This document shows, piece by piece, positions 1 through 12,461 of a stretch of 64,000 bases of DNA. Below the pieces are notes generated by a model. That model was not told where the DNA came from. It worked only from the letters and a program-made list of their open reading frames with translations, and made no database searches. The DNA lies in contig JAXGGA010005219.1 of NCBI GenBank assembly GCA_038373865.1, positions 16,181-80,180 of the forward strand. The letters are read 5' to 3'. The number at the start of each line of letters is the position of its first letter. The stretch's first letter is position 1. This DNA is from Uloborus plumipes (lineage: Eukaryota; Arthropoda; Arachnida; Araneae; Uloboridae). Position numbers and translations under genes: made by a program.

Positions 1-513
1 AACATCTTATACTGACTGGTAATTTGCCATCCCAGGACTTAAGGTCATTTTAATTTGACAGGACAGAACCATTCTTGAACATAATTGACGTTATTCTAAT
101 TACTTGCTCTTCAATTATAAGATATGTGAGGTGGAAAAGGGAGGGAGGTAGAAATTAAGCGAATCGAGAAAATATTAAGCTGCATTAGGTTATTCGAGCA
201 GAATTGAGAAGATATAAGCAATCAAGTGTGAGTAATCACCAGGAATGCATTCGATGTTGTTTCCTACGTATTAATGCACGCTATTATTTCGTTAACGCTA
301 AACAGGACAGAAATTGTATACTTGAATATATATGCCAATGGAAGAGTAAGTTATACCTGCGTATCCTATTTATTCATTTGATTAAGCTTAGAGTTTAACT
401 GGAATTATAAGTTTTGCAGAGATTTTTGTTGTGTAAAAAAAATATAAAATCCATAGCATAAGTAGGGAAATGTAGGGCAAAGTGAAATGATGAAACATTT
501 ACTCTGTTTTTAG

Positions 514-1166
514 GGCTAGCTGAAGGTCGAGACTAGCGGTCGCCACACGCCGTTGGCGACTAAAAATTATTTTTTGGCGACTACAAGATGTTATGTTGGT
601 CGCCAAACTGGCGACCTAATTTTTCTATGAACAAAAATACAAACTGCCGTTTCATCGTGCCGATTATGAAAAGAAAAATTGTCACTGGCGGCCAATGTTA
701 AATGGAGAGAAAATCGACTTATCTGCTGTATAAAACATCTAAAAACATAATTTCAATCTAGGAATGCAATGAAACTTTGTTGGAAAAATATTCAAAGATA
801 ACCAAATTTATAATAAATCAGCAAATTCAATGAAATGTTTTTTTTGAACTTTAAGTACGCAGGTGCGTCTAATTTTTGTTTTATTTGCATAACGTCTTAT
901 TATTTGGATTTTACAATGAATAATTTTACTTTTCAGAGAAGGTTTATAATTTCCAAAACCTTCTTCTCTTACAGTAATTTTGTTAAGATATATGCAAGTA
1001 CATAGTGTAACATTACTGCATACAGAATGAAGTGAAGGGGGATTTACAGTTTCGGAACTTGGTTCAAGGTGGCCACCAACAACGCCAAAGAGGCTACTAA
1101 CTGTTTTAGGTTTACTGGTCACTGGCCACTATCAAATCTTTTTAGTCTCAAGCTTTAGAGCTAGCC
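514..1166. mobile_element. Non-autonomous DNA element, copy 1 (GTCGCC-rich family)
   Basis: Left end GGCTAGCTGAAGGTCGAGAC matches the reverse complement of the right end, which reads GGCTAGCTCTAAAGCTTGAG, so the unit has diverged terminal inverted repeats. The first 230 bases carry repeated TGGCGAC and GTCGCC words and align closely with 47597-47840, which proves a dispersed family. No coding capacity is visible. The 104-codon minus-strand frame at 808-1122 matches no family I recognise and is probably chance. The superfamily is unknown. Confidence 0.55.
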
Positions 1167-1469
1167 ATCTGGTAATATTTTAATTTCACTACAGCAAATT
1201 TAATCTATTGCAGTCAAGAAAAAGTTACTTCTGAAGATCAAAGCATACGATAACAAGCAATTTTCAAAATTAATATTTATATTGCAATATTTTGTCATAA
1301 ATCAAATTATTTTTGCTGTTTCAAAGTGATAAAAGTTATTGTAATTAACATCTTAAATACTAATTCAGAGTTATTAATATTTGGTGCAGTGTTTATTTAG
1401 TATACAATTTCTTTCTCTTAAATGCTTAGTACAATTAGTTTAGTGTATGCGGGGGGAAATGACATGGTG

Positions 1470-1625
1470 AATTTCATTTGCTTATTCAATCGTTTATTAA
1501 ATCACCAACATATTCATTTGTTAATTCATTCATTAACATTCCTTCATCAATTAATTCTCTCATTCATTCATTCATTTATTCATTCATTTTTCTCTTATAT
1601 TATTTAATTCATTTGTCCATTTAAT
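1470..1625. repeat. Degenerate TTCA/ATTC simple repeat
   Basis: This tract is dominated by TTCATT and CATTCATT words (for example ATTCATTCATTCATT near 1560-1590), interrupted by TTAAT. It is an imperfect tetranucleotide microsatellite and inflates short frames that encode runs of S, F, I and H. Confidence 0.75.
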
Positions 1626-1935
1626 TATTTTTTGGTTATTTAAGTTTTAATTGATACATTTAATTACATAAATATTTGGTGCAAAATAGTTTTAACAACC
1701 AAATAGAAAATGTTCCATTACAGAAATATTTCAATTCTCACTTTGGTTCACAGTTTTTATAGGTAAAATTGTTCCGTTTTTTTTAAAGGTGCAAAATTGC
1801 TGCCAAAAATGAAAAATAATATTTCGTGGCAAGTTGTTATACCATCTTATATATTATAATTTTCACAGCAAATTTTCCATTTGTTCATTTTGAAGCAGGT
1901 AAGCTATCTTAACTATTTCACTTTGCCTCCCCCTA

Positions 1936-2285
1936 CACTGTAAAAAATGAATGTTGTTTTTACAGCATAATACAGGTAATTTTATAGTAATAAACTAAAA
2001 ATTGCTAATTTTACCATGATAAACTGTAAAATTGCTAGTTTTACAGTTTATTACCGTGCACTTTACAGTTTGAAACTCGAACCTCTGCTGCAAGTATTAT
2101 ACTGTTGTTTTTACAGTATAATACAGCTAAATTTTACGGCAATAAGCTGTAAAATTGCTAACTTTACAATAAGAAACTGTAAAATTGCTAGTTTTACAGT
2201 TTATTACTGTGCATCTTACAGTTTTAAATTGGAACCACAGCTGCCACTGTTATACTGTAAAAACAGCAACTCATTTTTTTCAGTG
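1936..2285. mobile_element. TA-flanked MITE with CACTG(T/A)AAAAAATGA ends
   Basis: Terminal inverted repeats of about 30 bp are visible. The left end reads CACTGTAAAAAATGAATG, and the right end reverse-complements to CACTGAAAAAAATGAGTTG. TA dinucleotides at 1934-1935 and 2286-2287 look like the target duplication typical of Tc1/mariner insertion. Internally a block starting AAACTGTAAAATTGCTAG at about 2021 recurs at about 2174, a direct duplication with a 153-bp period. The whole unit is built from TACAG/CTGTA words and can fold on itself. There is no coding capacity. Confidence 0.85.
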
Positions 2286-2287
2286 TA

Positions 2288-2803
2288 TTAACTATCTTAT
2301 TTATTTGCATTATGTGTGACTTAAATGAACACTATTTAAATTTTCATTCAAAATGCAAAGTTTTACATAAAATGTAGAGTGTAAATATGAAACAGAGAGA
2401 TTTAATAGGAATATTTTTCTTATTGGATCCTTTTATGTACTTATCTGTCTGTTAGCTTTAGGTTCTTGTCTGACATATTTATGTTCGAAATGAATAATTA
2501 CTTGCTTTCGAACAAACGCTTACATCATGCCATTAATAAAAGATCCTGTTTTTCCTCCCTTCATCTGGAAAAAGCTTTCTAGACTAGTGAAGCTAATAGC
2601 ATCAGTTAAGTTAAATTTATAGAGATGGTGGTTATTGTTAAGTCAAAGGTAGAAGTGCAGTCAAGACCATAACTTACTTTCTTAAAAAATTGGTGTAAAA
2701 TACGTTAGAAATATTATATAACTTTTTTTAATGAATTAAAAAAAATAAACACAAAAATAGAATAATCAAAACTAAATTTTGCATAAGCAAAAGTAAAATA
2801 ATA
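2288..2803. other. No recognisable feature
   Basis: AT-rich single-copy-looking DNA between two MITEs. I see no reading frame of note, no inverted repeat and no RNA gene here. Confidence 0.6.
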
Positions 2804-3119
2804 CCGTTCTTCCGTCAAAACTGCGCCAAGCTTTCGGGAACCATTCAACTTAAAAAGGGGGTGATGGGTTGTAAGTGGGAACTTTCCAAAGTTTTCACTT
2901 TAAAACTTGCATTTGCTATCCTTTTGACACATTCAACTAAACTATGTATTTGAAATTAGCATCGTTCTACGTTGTTTGATACGGCTCAAAATGCTTCTTA
3001 TCATTCTTACCCTGATTGTTATTTTACCTATCACCCCCCCCCCCCCATTGTGGTAAGATCAGAGAAGACCTGACGCATGCGTAAATACGTGAAAGGTTTT
3101 ACCTAAGAAAATCAGACAG
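2804..3119 (+). mobile_element. 310-bp MITE family, copy A
   Basis: This is one of four copies in the window (B 12462-12769, C 16900-17205, D 48162-48465). Shared blocks include GGTGATGGGTTG, CTTTTGACACATTCAACTAA, GATACGGCTCAAAATGCTTC and GATCAGAGAAGACCTGACGC. The right end CAGACAG is followed by TA (3120-3121), and the left end is preceded by TA (2802-2803). This copy's left TIR has decayed to CCGTTCTTCCG from CTGTCCGTCC. It carries a run of 13 C at 3034-3046 that the other copies lack. It is non-coding and presumably mobilised by a Tc1/mariner-type transposase, given the TA duplications. Confidence 0.85.
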
Positions 3120-3121
3120 TA

Positions 3122-4415
3122 ACAGCAGTCTGTAGAATGGCAGACTATTTCTCTCTTTTTGATACTAATGCGAAAAAAAATAGGTAGGAGAGTAAATTAT
3201 ATATGTAATAAATTTGCAAAAACAGATTTGAATTGCTAAAAGCAAGGACTCTAAAGCAAATGTACAAAATTGTGTAATTTTTTTTCACCAGTAGTTGATC
3301 ATAGCAACCTTCCAGTTTCCTGGTTTTGTGGTGGCGTTTCTGTATAGACAAACGCCAGCAATGCTGAAATGGACTTCATCAGAATTCAATGATAGTGTGT
3401 GACAAACAAACCTAAAATTCAAGTTTAATATTGATTCTCTTCCTCAATCAAAGCATTTTCAGTACGTTAACAGTACTTTCATGGCGACATTCCGCAAGCA
3501 TTGCCAAAAAGGGGGCAAAAAAGAAGAAAACTGTTGTTTCCGACTGTAAGTAATTTTAAGTTAATGGTTATAATAGTTACATTCTGACTCACTGCATACT
3601 TTCCACCTTTAAAATATAGTGCACATTAGAAATCCAATACTTCCGATATCATTTACTTCTAAAGGAAGATTAATAATATTTATGTATAACCAACCCTTCG
3701 TTCATAAACTATCTCAAAATTAGTTCTGACTACCAGCTCTTCCATCATTTACTAATTCATCTGGTTTCAGTTTCAATTACTGCTTCAAAGCTCGTGATGT
3801 GGACTTTCCATTTTACTACCAGATCCTAATCTCTCCCTCCTATTATAATTTATATCCTTAACGCCTTTGAACTGCCTTGCTTAATAAAGAACTGGCGGTA
3901 ATGGATTTGGCTTGGAACCAGAGTCGCAATTACTACGGCTAATTTGAATTCTGACTGAGCTGGACGTTTCGTTATTTAGTCACATCGGATCACATCTTAT
4001 TGAATACAAGCACGTACAGTGAAAACAAATTAATTAAATAAAAGGTTAATGTGGGTATCATATCAATTAGAATAGCCACAAAACAAGTTTTAATGACTTC
4101 TGTGGCTATAGATTGTAATGGTTTACGACAGCAAAACAGCAAGTTCTGCTGTTCCATTTTATGTCATAGAGTAATGAACAAAATATGGTCTGAAATCAGC
4201 AACGGTTCTAGAGGGAGATATATTTGTGAGCTGTATCAGCTCTATAAGAGAGCCATCTATATTGAAGTCCATGAAAGTGTACCGAATTGGTTGATGGCTC
4301 ATTGGACAGTGATTTCATATTAAAAGAGTTTTGTTAACTTAATAAACCACTGACAAGTAGAAAAAGCAAAAAAGACCCAGATTGAGATTATGAGATTAAT
4401 GGAATCTGTGTCAAC
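3122..4415. other. No recognisable feature
   Basis: AT-rich DNA. Two short frames exist: 68 codons on the minus strand at 3145-3351, overlapping no known motif, and 90 codons at 4051-4323. Neither resembles a family I know, and the second has no clear splice sites or codon bias. I see no repeat with a second copy in the window. Confidence 0.5.
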
Positions 4416-5154
4416 TAGTAGTGTGACATCGATGTTGATGTTTCGGAAACATGAATGTTTTGCTACTTACAACTTCGATATTTTCACCATCGATGTTTTA
4501 TGGTCGATGTTTTTCAAACATCGATGTTTTGGGTTTGATGGTTTTTCGATGTAAATGTTTTATGTTCCATCAAGAAAGATTCGTAAAATTATGCGGTAGT
4601 TTTAAAACTGTTTATTTGCGGTATTAATTTCATTGGGGTAACTTTTCTATGATTACTACCGCGATGTTCTGTGCAAAAATGTTCATCAATTACTAGTAGT
4701 CGTAGAATCTACCTAATTGATTTTCTTTTCTTTGATTACAACCGATAATTTACAATCTATGATTTTCAGACATAGTTGTTTTGAGTACAATGTTTTTTTT
4801 TTTCGATGTTGAAGTCTTACATTTCATTAAAAAAAGTTTTATAAAAATATGCGATGAAAAAACTTATATCCTTAATCTGTAGTTGCAGTACCTACGAGTA
4901 TCCCTACGAGTTTTCTATAACTGATATCGACGTTTTACGATCTATGATTTTTCGGGAGACAAAGCATAAACGTGATATATCCGATTGATTGAGCGAGAAA
5001 GCAAAGCTGCTTGATGTTACAAATGATTTCAGTATTACTGTACATTCAAATGTATATTTGAAAAAAAAAGATCGATGTTTTATAGTTGATGTGTCAATAC
5101 AAACAATGCTTCATTTTTCAACATCGATGTATTTCCGTCGCAGTCTTACCACTA
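4416..5154. mobile_element. hAT-like non-autonomous element rich in CATCGATG
   Basis: The left end TAGTAGTGTGAC pairs with the right end, whose reverse complement is TAGTGGTAAGAC. The flanking octamers GTGTCAAC (4408-4415) and GTGCAAAC (5155-5162) match at 6 of 8 positions, consistent with an aged 8-bp hAT target duplication. The interior repeats ATCGATGTTT and its complement many times (for example 4427, 4490, 4518, 5122), in both orientations. This could form subterminal transposase sites or a fold-back. The 99-codon frame at 4989-5288 crosses the right boundary and is not transposase-like. Confidence 0.6.
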
Positions 5155-7111
5155 GTGCAAACTTTTCTCCTTATCCAAGAAAAAAAAACTGGCGAACAAG
5201 TTTCAAAAACAGGTTGATGGTATTATGTATAAAAATTAATTTTATTGATAAGACCATGCAATGCAAAATCCTTTTTTCTCGAGGATAAGGTGTTATTTTT
5301 TCTACTAGTTGAGCGTCTCTACCATACTAGTACACGACTCCAAGTTTGAAACCAGATTGCGGCAGTAAGAAGTAAAGGAATATAATTGGTCTTTTTACAG
5401 TTCTGACGGAAATCTTGTTCACACAGATATGCTTTATATTGAAACGTTTTGCAAAATAAGGTTGCATAAGATGACCTTCCATTACTACAATTATAATCGC
5501 TTGCCATAAAGGAGAGGAGTCTCTTCTACTATTAGTACTAATTACCTCTAATTTTTAGTTTTCAATCTTTTGCTTCTTGGCGATTCAATCCGTCATTACA
5601 GACGGGAAAGCATTAGTATACAACAACAGCAGGACTACCAAATGTAGAACAAGTTATGAAACTGGAGAAACAACAAACGCAATTTACAGTGCTTCCATTA
5701 GTACACCAATCCAAGCAATAAGGAAACGAAAACAGGAAAGGAATCTTTAAATAGTGTACAAAATCGAAAACTGATTATGGCACACACATTTAAAATATGC
5801 AGCATTCATTTTTTGTGAGCAAGAGTGGGAAAAATATTCATCTGAATGCCAAGGGACAGAATATATTTTGAAAAGAATGTAAAAAAAACCCATTCGAATG
5901 CATTAATTTTCCCTGATATCAACACTCACGGGAAAACAAGCAGAAAATCGATTTACGATTCTTCAAAAGTAATTCTTATTCACAAATCCCTCACATTATT
6001 TCACCTTAAAGTTTCGAGAAAGAAAATATATGGAAAGAGATGCATATTTTATAACTGTTATTTCCTGCTTTTCTAAACGAAATTATTTCACTCTTGTTTA
6101 AGTCATATCGCAAGTTCTGAAACAAGCGTTTCCACCACAAAACATGCGTTGCAAAATATATGGCATAATTTAAAGTTGTAAAGTGACGAAAACATTCAAA
6201 TAAATTAATCTCTGTTTGAACCGAAATCAATAAAATAACTCTCATTCATTTGTGTGAGTGTGTTTTTGTTATATTGGCAATTCTCTGAAAAAGTGTTCTT
6301 TTGCATCCTAAACTTTTGTGGTCAATTTTTACAAGAGGTGAAGCGTGCTTTTTTGATAATAAATTTGACAAAAATGGGTAACATTTTTATTACGCCTAGT
6401 GAACTACAACCTTAGTCAAAATAAAGGGTGACTTAAAATTGAAGCAAAATTTGAATTGAATAGAAAGTGAATTAATTTAGTGTTGGTAACGAAAAAAAAA
6501 AAAAAAAAAACGAAACAGTCTGACAGCTGACGGTTTCTAAAAATGGGCTATACACGGAAAGAACACGAATATTTCATCTTTAAACAATCTCAATTACTGC
6601 ATGAGGTCACTTCCAGATTGAGTGATCTCTCGTTCCCGTAATCAAAATTGGTTTCTTAAATCATGTGATTTAACGCTACTATATTCATACCCATGGGGTT
6701 ACTAGTAGCAAGGCCGTTTCGTAGTATTACGAAAAGCCTATCCCTTTCTGGGTTTCAACATTGAGCAAAAATTCGCCTAAAGTTCTACACGCACTGCCAC
6801 CCATTAGAGTTCTTCGAGACAAGAAAAAAAAAAAAGCAAAGAAATTGATGATTGGTTACTTTCTAAATTAATCAAAGTTTTAGTTTAAACCCATCCCCAA
6901 TATCTGCTGGCCGCAAGGTAGCGCTTTGTGTCGAACAGTTGTAGAAAGTTTTGAAGCAAATGCAGTAGGTATTTAGTATTTCGGTGGCGGTGCTAGTAGT
7001 GCATTTATGCAGAATAATTGGAAGTGTTGAGAAAAGAATGAGTTATTAGCAAGCACACATTGCGGGAGGACATCTAACTGATGTGCTATTTCATGTATAA
7101 TTCTTACCTTA
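5155..7111. other. No recognisable feature
   Basis: AT-rich DNA with an A-tract near 6491-6510. The small frames at 5319-5507, 5846-6076 and 6006-6245 overlap one another on opposite strands and look like chance. I see no terminal repeats. Confidence 0.5.
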
Positions 7112-8251
7112 TGTGCGGGGTGGTCCCAAAGAAACTTTTTTTACACATGAAACAATATCAGCCTATCCCCTTAACCCCAATCAAAATTAAATTCAAAACA
7201 TCGTTGTTTGAATGTACACGGTGCTGGAGATTTTTGATGATTTTAAAACTTAGAGCTGACCGTTACGATGAAAGGGTCTTGAAATTTTCGAATGGGAACG
7301 CCCATTTTTAAAGGAGCAAACTAATTGGCGTATTGACAAACCCCAAATGTAATCGCACAATTGCCCTGAGACGAAAATTGCTATTTTGTACATTCAAGCA
7401 CTTGACTGAAGAAAGACTTATCTCATTCTGCATTTAAAAGGGTTTTTTTTCAAGCAATGCTTTTGCACCGAGTGTTGCTTAAACTACTGGAAACAAAAAT
7501 CCTACGAGTTATGCAAAGTGCTTCGAAAATCCTCCAATTTTATGCTGACATTAGGCTTAAAAATTCTCAACGTGGCAAATAGTTTAAGCTGGCAATTTTA
7601 TTTCCACTGCAATTGCTTCAGTGTCGTTTGAGATTTTCCAGTACGCTGACGCCTTTACGCAAATAAAAAATGGGTGTTGCCATTCGAAAAATTCCAAATT
7701 ATCTCGCTGTAATAGTAACCGTTAGCTCTGGTTGCTTAAAATTGTTAGCATAAAAGTAAAAAGCTAACTTTGTTCTGGATTATTGGCAGGCGTTAGACGA
7801 ACCACAACACAGCACTCAGCAACGGTCAAAGTGAGCTCCAGCCAGCCAAGCCTCCAATCTCCAATCTTTCTTTGCGCATCAGTGTACACAAGTTTATATG
7901 TGGCTCCACTTGCTCATTTGCATAGACACGCGCATGCTGAATTTACATACTGACTTGAAAAAATAATTGCATTAGTGAATTACAAATCAAACTTTATAAA
8001 TGCGGTTAGAATAATTGTTGAAATTTATTTATTTTTTCTAAACTAACCACAGCCGGACCACCGGGGACAAACTTAAACATTTTTTTTTCGAGTTCTGGAG
8101 TGACAAGAACATAGTGTTTGCTAACAAAAATCATCACAATCTGAAGTGCATTTGTTCAAACAAGCATTTCTAAAAATTTTGGTTCAATTGATTGAGCTGA
8201 TAAACCTCTCGAATTTCGTGCCCGAGAGAAGTTTTTATTGGACCCACTCTG
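7112..8251. mobile_element. Old element with long, diverged inverted repeats (mariner-like ends)
   Basis: The left end contains GGGTGGTCCCAAAGAAACTT. The right end, reverse-complemented, reads GAGTGGGTCCAATAAAAACTT and is followed by TA (8252-8253). Similarity continues inward as blocks such as TATCAGCC/TATCAGCT and TTGTTTGAA. A second inverted pair lies deeper: 7249-7305 (ACCGTTACGATGAAAGG ... TTTTCGAATGGGAACGCC) against 7668-7735. Ends reading GGGTGGTCCCA are common among arthropod mariner-type elements. No transposase is recognisable, so this is a non-autonomous or eroded copy. Exact boundaries are uncertain by a few bases. Confidence 0.5.
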
Positions 8252-8253
8252 TA

Positions 8254-11200
8254 CTTTGTTTCTAAAAGAAAAAAAAAGAAAGAAAACTCCTTTCTATTTA
8301 ATTCAAATCTTGAGTTAATTATTTAAGTCATTATAATAGAAAGTAAAATATTCACCAAACTCTCAAAACATAATTGCTAGCTATAATTTGTGTAATAAAT
8401 ATAGATTTGTCTAATAATAGGAAATTTTTATGGTGCTTACGAGCGACCCAGTAAATTTATTGTTCACTTACTTAAAAAAAAAGAAAAGATTATCCCCATG
8501 AGATAGATAAAAATGGAGATAATAACACAGATTAAAAATATATTTTTCCTTGAATGAAAGTTTTAGTTATTAGCTTCTTACCAATTCAAATAATTAAAAA
8601 AAGAGCTCTAAAATAATAGATGGCTCATTTCTCTGACTTAGTGCCTCACTGCCAAGTTTTACATTTTCATTGTTTTTTCATTTAAATTTTCAATTCATTT
8701 TGAAGTTCTGTTCCTTTTATACCCTACAATTCATTATGTCGAACCCTATACATACATTTTTCATTTAAAATTTATGCCTGATCAAATTTTTTCCCATCCC
8801 TATTCAGTATTCAGAAATAAACTAATTACAAAAAAACATAGAAAAAAGAGGCATTGCAATCATATCTACTTTTTACAAGTAAAGATATTTTGGTGCTTTG
8901 ATTACAGGTAAAATTAGAACTTCAATCCATTACTAACAAACTACACAAAAATCGTATAGGAACTTCATACCAATATTTCCCCAAAATTTATTTCTTTTTT
9001 CTTCTTTGTTTTATCCTGCCCTACAGATTTATTTTCCGGGCGAGCCTCAAAAAAGCATCCACTTATGTCATTTAGTGTCTCTGTAATAAACCTTTGGCAT
9101 TTTCACCATAAAAATAATAAAATATTCTTTTTTTTTGATACCATGATAAATGGAATAAAATGTTGAGACAATACAGGACGCAGAATATTTAGACACATAT
9201 CCTGTTAAAAGTAGGACAATACCTGACAAAGAAATATTATACTATATATACTATATGGAAAGGGAAAATTACAAAAATGAATGTTCTTCTGATTAAATCA
9301 AAAATAATTTATTGTGTTGAACATTACAAGCAAACAACCAAGTTAAAATTTAATTTTTTTCCTACGGTGGTCTCATTCGTGTGGTCAGATGCAATTTTAG
9401 TTACTATTCTTTGTTTTTATTCATAGGATTCCCCTAAAATTATTGAAGGATTCGGCGAATCAATTAAAAATAAACAGCACGTGATAGAACCGTGAAGTTT
9501 GGGTCTTACCCTTGGGACAATAAAGAATTGTATCCCATTAATTTGCATATTTAGTTACCAGTTCTGCAAACTGGTAGTGTTTCAGGTATGCAAGCACTGC
9601 AAAGAAATTGAACCCGAGTCACTTTTATTCTATATTTTGCTATTTAAAGAGTTTGTGAGTGCTTTGAGAAATATAGCAGTGCTAAATCCCAAATGGAAGT
9701 GTCGGAAATTTAATTTCTTGGCAGATTTTCCATCCTTGCAATATCACTTGTTGGCGGAAACAGTAACTTAACACCAAATTTGAGGCAACAAATCGGTATG
9801 AGTAAATCCGACAACAATATATTTCAATACGCAACATTTGATTAATTTACAAAATCCTCCTGTGATTTTCACCACATGTTGTAATTATAGACAATAACTA
9901 TCGGTTCTATCGACAATATTTATATATTTTAAGGAAACTGTCTATAACGAATAAAGATAATGTACCTGTACATATTAATGGGTAGTTAGACAATAATCCA
10001 AGCATAAACGTGACCGTAATTCAACAAGACATAATCTCAGGTAAATTGTTAGAGAACCGAGACTATAATGAGAGGATTGGAAATGAATTTGGTATTGACA
10101 AAAGGTAATTTGCTTCTGTCAGTAAAGGATCGAACACACTATGAATCTATTCAAAGTGTAATGTATTAATAGTAGTATCTCTAAATCGAAGACCTTGGTG
10201 CAAGAGCGAGAGACAGCTATTTTTAAAAAAATCAAGTACCACAAAAAGGAAAAGAAAAAAAACCTTACATTTAATATTGCGATGGAATTAGACTCTTCCA
10301 AATCAATTTTAATGATTTTTTGATAAAATATGTTTCCTTTGATTAATTATTTGTTATGTATATAAGTTGCGCCGTTTTGGCTTAAAATATACATAATAAT
10401 CAAACACAAATTTGGATATTAAACCAAAATTGAAAAATATTTGGTTTTAAAAAGAAAATGATACGAGCCTTACAATGAATAACATTCAGGTTTTGAAATA
10501 AAACAAAAAATTGGTAATGTTTTTATTCACTTTCCCCAGAAATAGCTGCTTTCCTTTAATATTCAACGAAATATTCCTTGCACATGTGCAATTTCTGAAC
10601 AGAATGAAAGGTAACATTCTGTTCAACATATTCCAATGAAAAACACAGAACCGACAAAAAGTGAACCTAGGCTTTCTATTACGAACAATTTTGAAATGAA
10701 AATAATAAAGAAAATAAATCAACATTTAAGTGGGGTAGTAAGGAGGAAGAGTCATCCATGTCAGAATCAAATATTGCATCTGGTGTAGTGGTTACTGACC
10801 GGTGGCAGGCGAAAATCTGCGCAAGCAGTTAACTACCAAAAAGTATACAAAACTATATTGATAGTTCTGCAATTTCCTTGTGGCGAATCTTTGGGAAAAT
10901 ATTGAGTGATCCTACATAGTAAAAACATTATTGCATTGTTGCAAATCTTTGATAATTATCTCCTGGACTGGTAACGAAAACGACAATAAAGAACTAATAA
11001 ATACGTCTATGTTCCACTAAAAGGGGTTTACTAGTTTAGCCTCTCTGAAAACTTACAGGTACAGAAACAAGATCCATGTTGATGCCGATTTATGCATGTA
11101 TTTGGCCAAGCAGGTGCCATATATATACGAACTTAGTTAAGAAGAAATCAATCTTAAGTTCTCACTATTTTGCACAGCGGTTTTTAAATTTTGACATCTA

Positions 11201-12461
11201 AATATTAGCTACACACATATGCAATCTGCTTGATCAAATAGTACCAAAAAGTACCAAAAACTAGATTAAAAAATAAAAATAATTAGCACATGCTTGCCCT
11301 AACAGCATTAATGGTTCAACATTTCTTTAATCTAACCAAATTCCTTATCTCACAAGCCGTGCACAAAGCTATTTACAAAAACCCACATCCTTTCATACAG
11401 CACTAATTAATAACCTTCCTACACAATCCATCTCACAACCTTAGTGGGAAATAACCGTTAAGTATAACGAAACTATTAATACCTGATTGATAATTCCGTA
11501 CTATAGCAAAGTTAATAACCAGCAAAAATGCTCATCTTTTTTTTTATTAAAGATACTGAGGCGAGGTTCAACAACCGATTTAGTAATGAAAGCTTTAATA
11601 GAGCAAGCAGACTTATGCGTATTTTCATCATATTCGACTCGGCTCGTAAACTGCTTAACGACTTTGAGCGTTTTCTTTACTTTCTAGCTAAGGAAAAGAA
11701 AAAAAATGTGTGCATGACCTTCCTTTAATGTTCAGGTTAATTTTTCCTCGGTGTATGACACGTGTATGTAGAAGGTAATGGAAAGAAATTTAGGTGATTT
11801 TGAAATTAAACGTTACAGCTTGTAAAACGTTGCCTTTTTTTTTTAACGGATCGAAAGATATGAGCAGGGAGATACTTTAACGATTTCTACAAATAAAATG
11901 ATATGCTTGTAAGTTATGCTGCGTGTATGTGCTTTGAAGTTATTTAGGGAAACATTTGACGTTGGGGGGGGGGGGAGTAAAACTGAACTTAAACTATGTA
12001 TTATTCGCAGTGCTGTTGTCAAAACTAGCAGAAAGTACTATATCATGCATTAATTAAAAAAAACAAGAGAGTAGAGACGGAAACTTTAAAAAAAAAAAAA
12101 AGTTGATGGGTAACTTTGACTAAAATGTAGAAAATAGATACAAAATATTTAATTTTTCTGTAAATACAACCCATATGGCAGGGTGCAATGAATACTCGCC
12201 CACACAGCACAACCATGATGAACTTATAATAGGTAAGGCAAAATAGCTGATGTGACTTAAGTAAGAAAAGAAACATTTGTCTTTCAAGAACTTTTGGGGG
12301 ATATTTTTAACATCATTTTTAAAAAAAATTGCTATAATAAAATTTCAAATTCAATAAAAATCAGAGCATGTAGTATTTCCCAAAGAAACAAGAAAATATA
12401 ATTTTGTATACCTCCAGTAGAGCACTGATGACGTAAGGTAAAGTCACCTTTTACGACCGTA
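8254..12461. other. 4.2 kb without recognisable features
   Basis: AT-rich DNA. Short frames (for example 9499-9771, 90 codons; 10486-10725, 79 codons; two overlapping 66-codon frames at 11487-11728) show no motif I recognise. A G-run lies at about 11964-11974. I see no matched terminal repeats, tRNA-like fold or second copy of any block within the window. Confidence 0.5.

Larger units (their letters stand above)
473..1935. mobile_element. Possible decayed TIR element enclosing a smaller repeat
   Basis: The left edge (473-490) reads TGTAGGGCAAAGTGAAAT. The right edge (about 1912-1935), reverse-complemented, reads TGTAGGGGGAGGCAAAGTGAAAT, the same sequence with a five-base indel. This suggests one old inverted-repeat element of about 1.46 kb. 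No transposase-like frame lies inside. It contains the 514-1166 repeat and a TTCA-rich simple tract. A related terminus, reading TAGGGCAAAGTGAGGTAAG on the minus strand, appears alone near 63828-63848, so the ends belong to a dispersed family. Superfamily is not determinable. Confidence 0.4.

Noticed and set aside
4051..4323. 90-codon frame
   Set aside because: No family was recognised and there is no supporting context.
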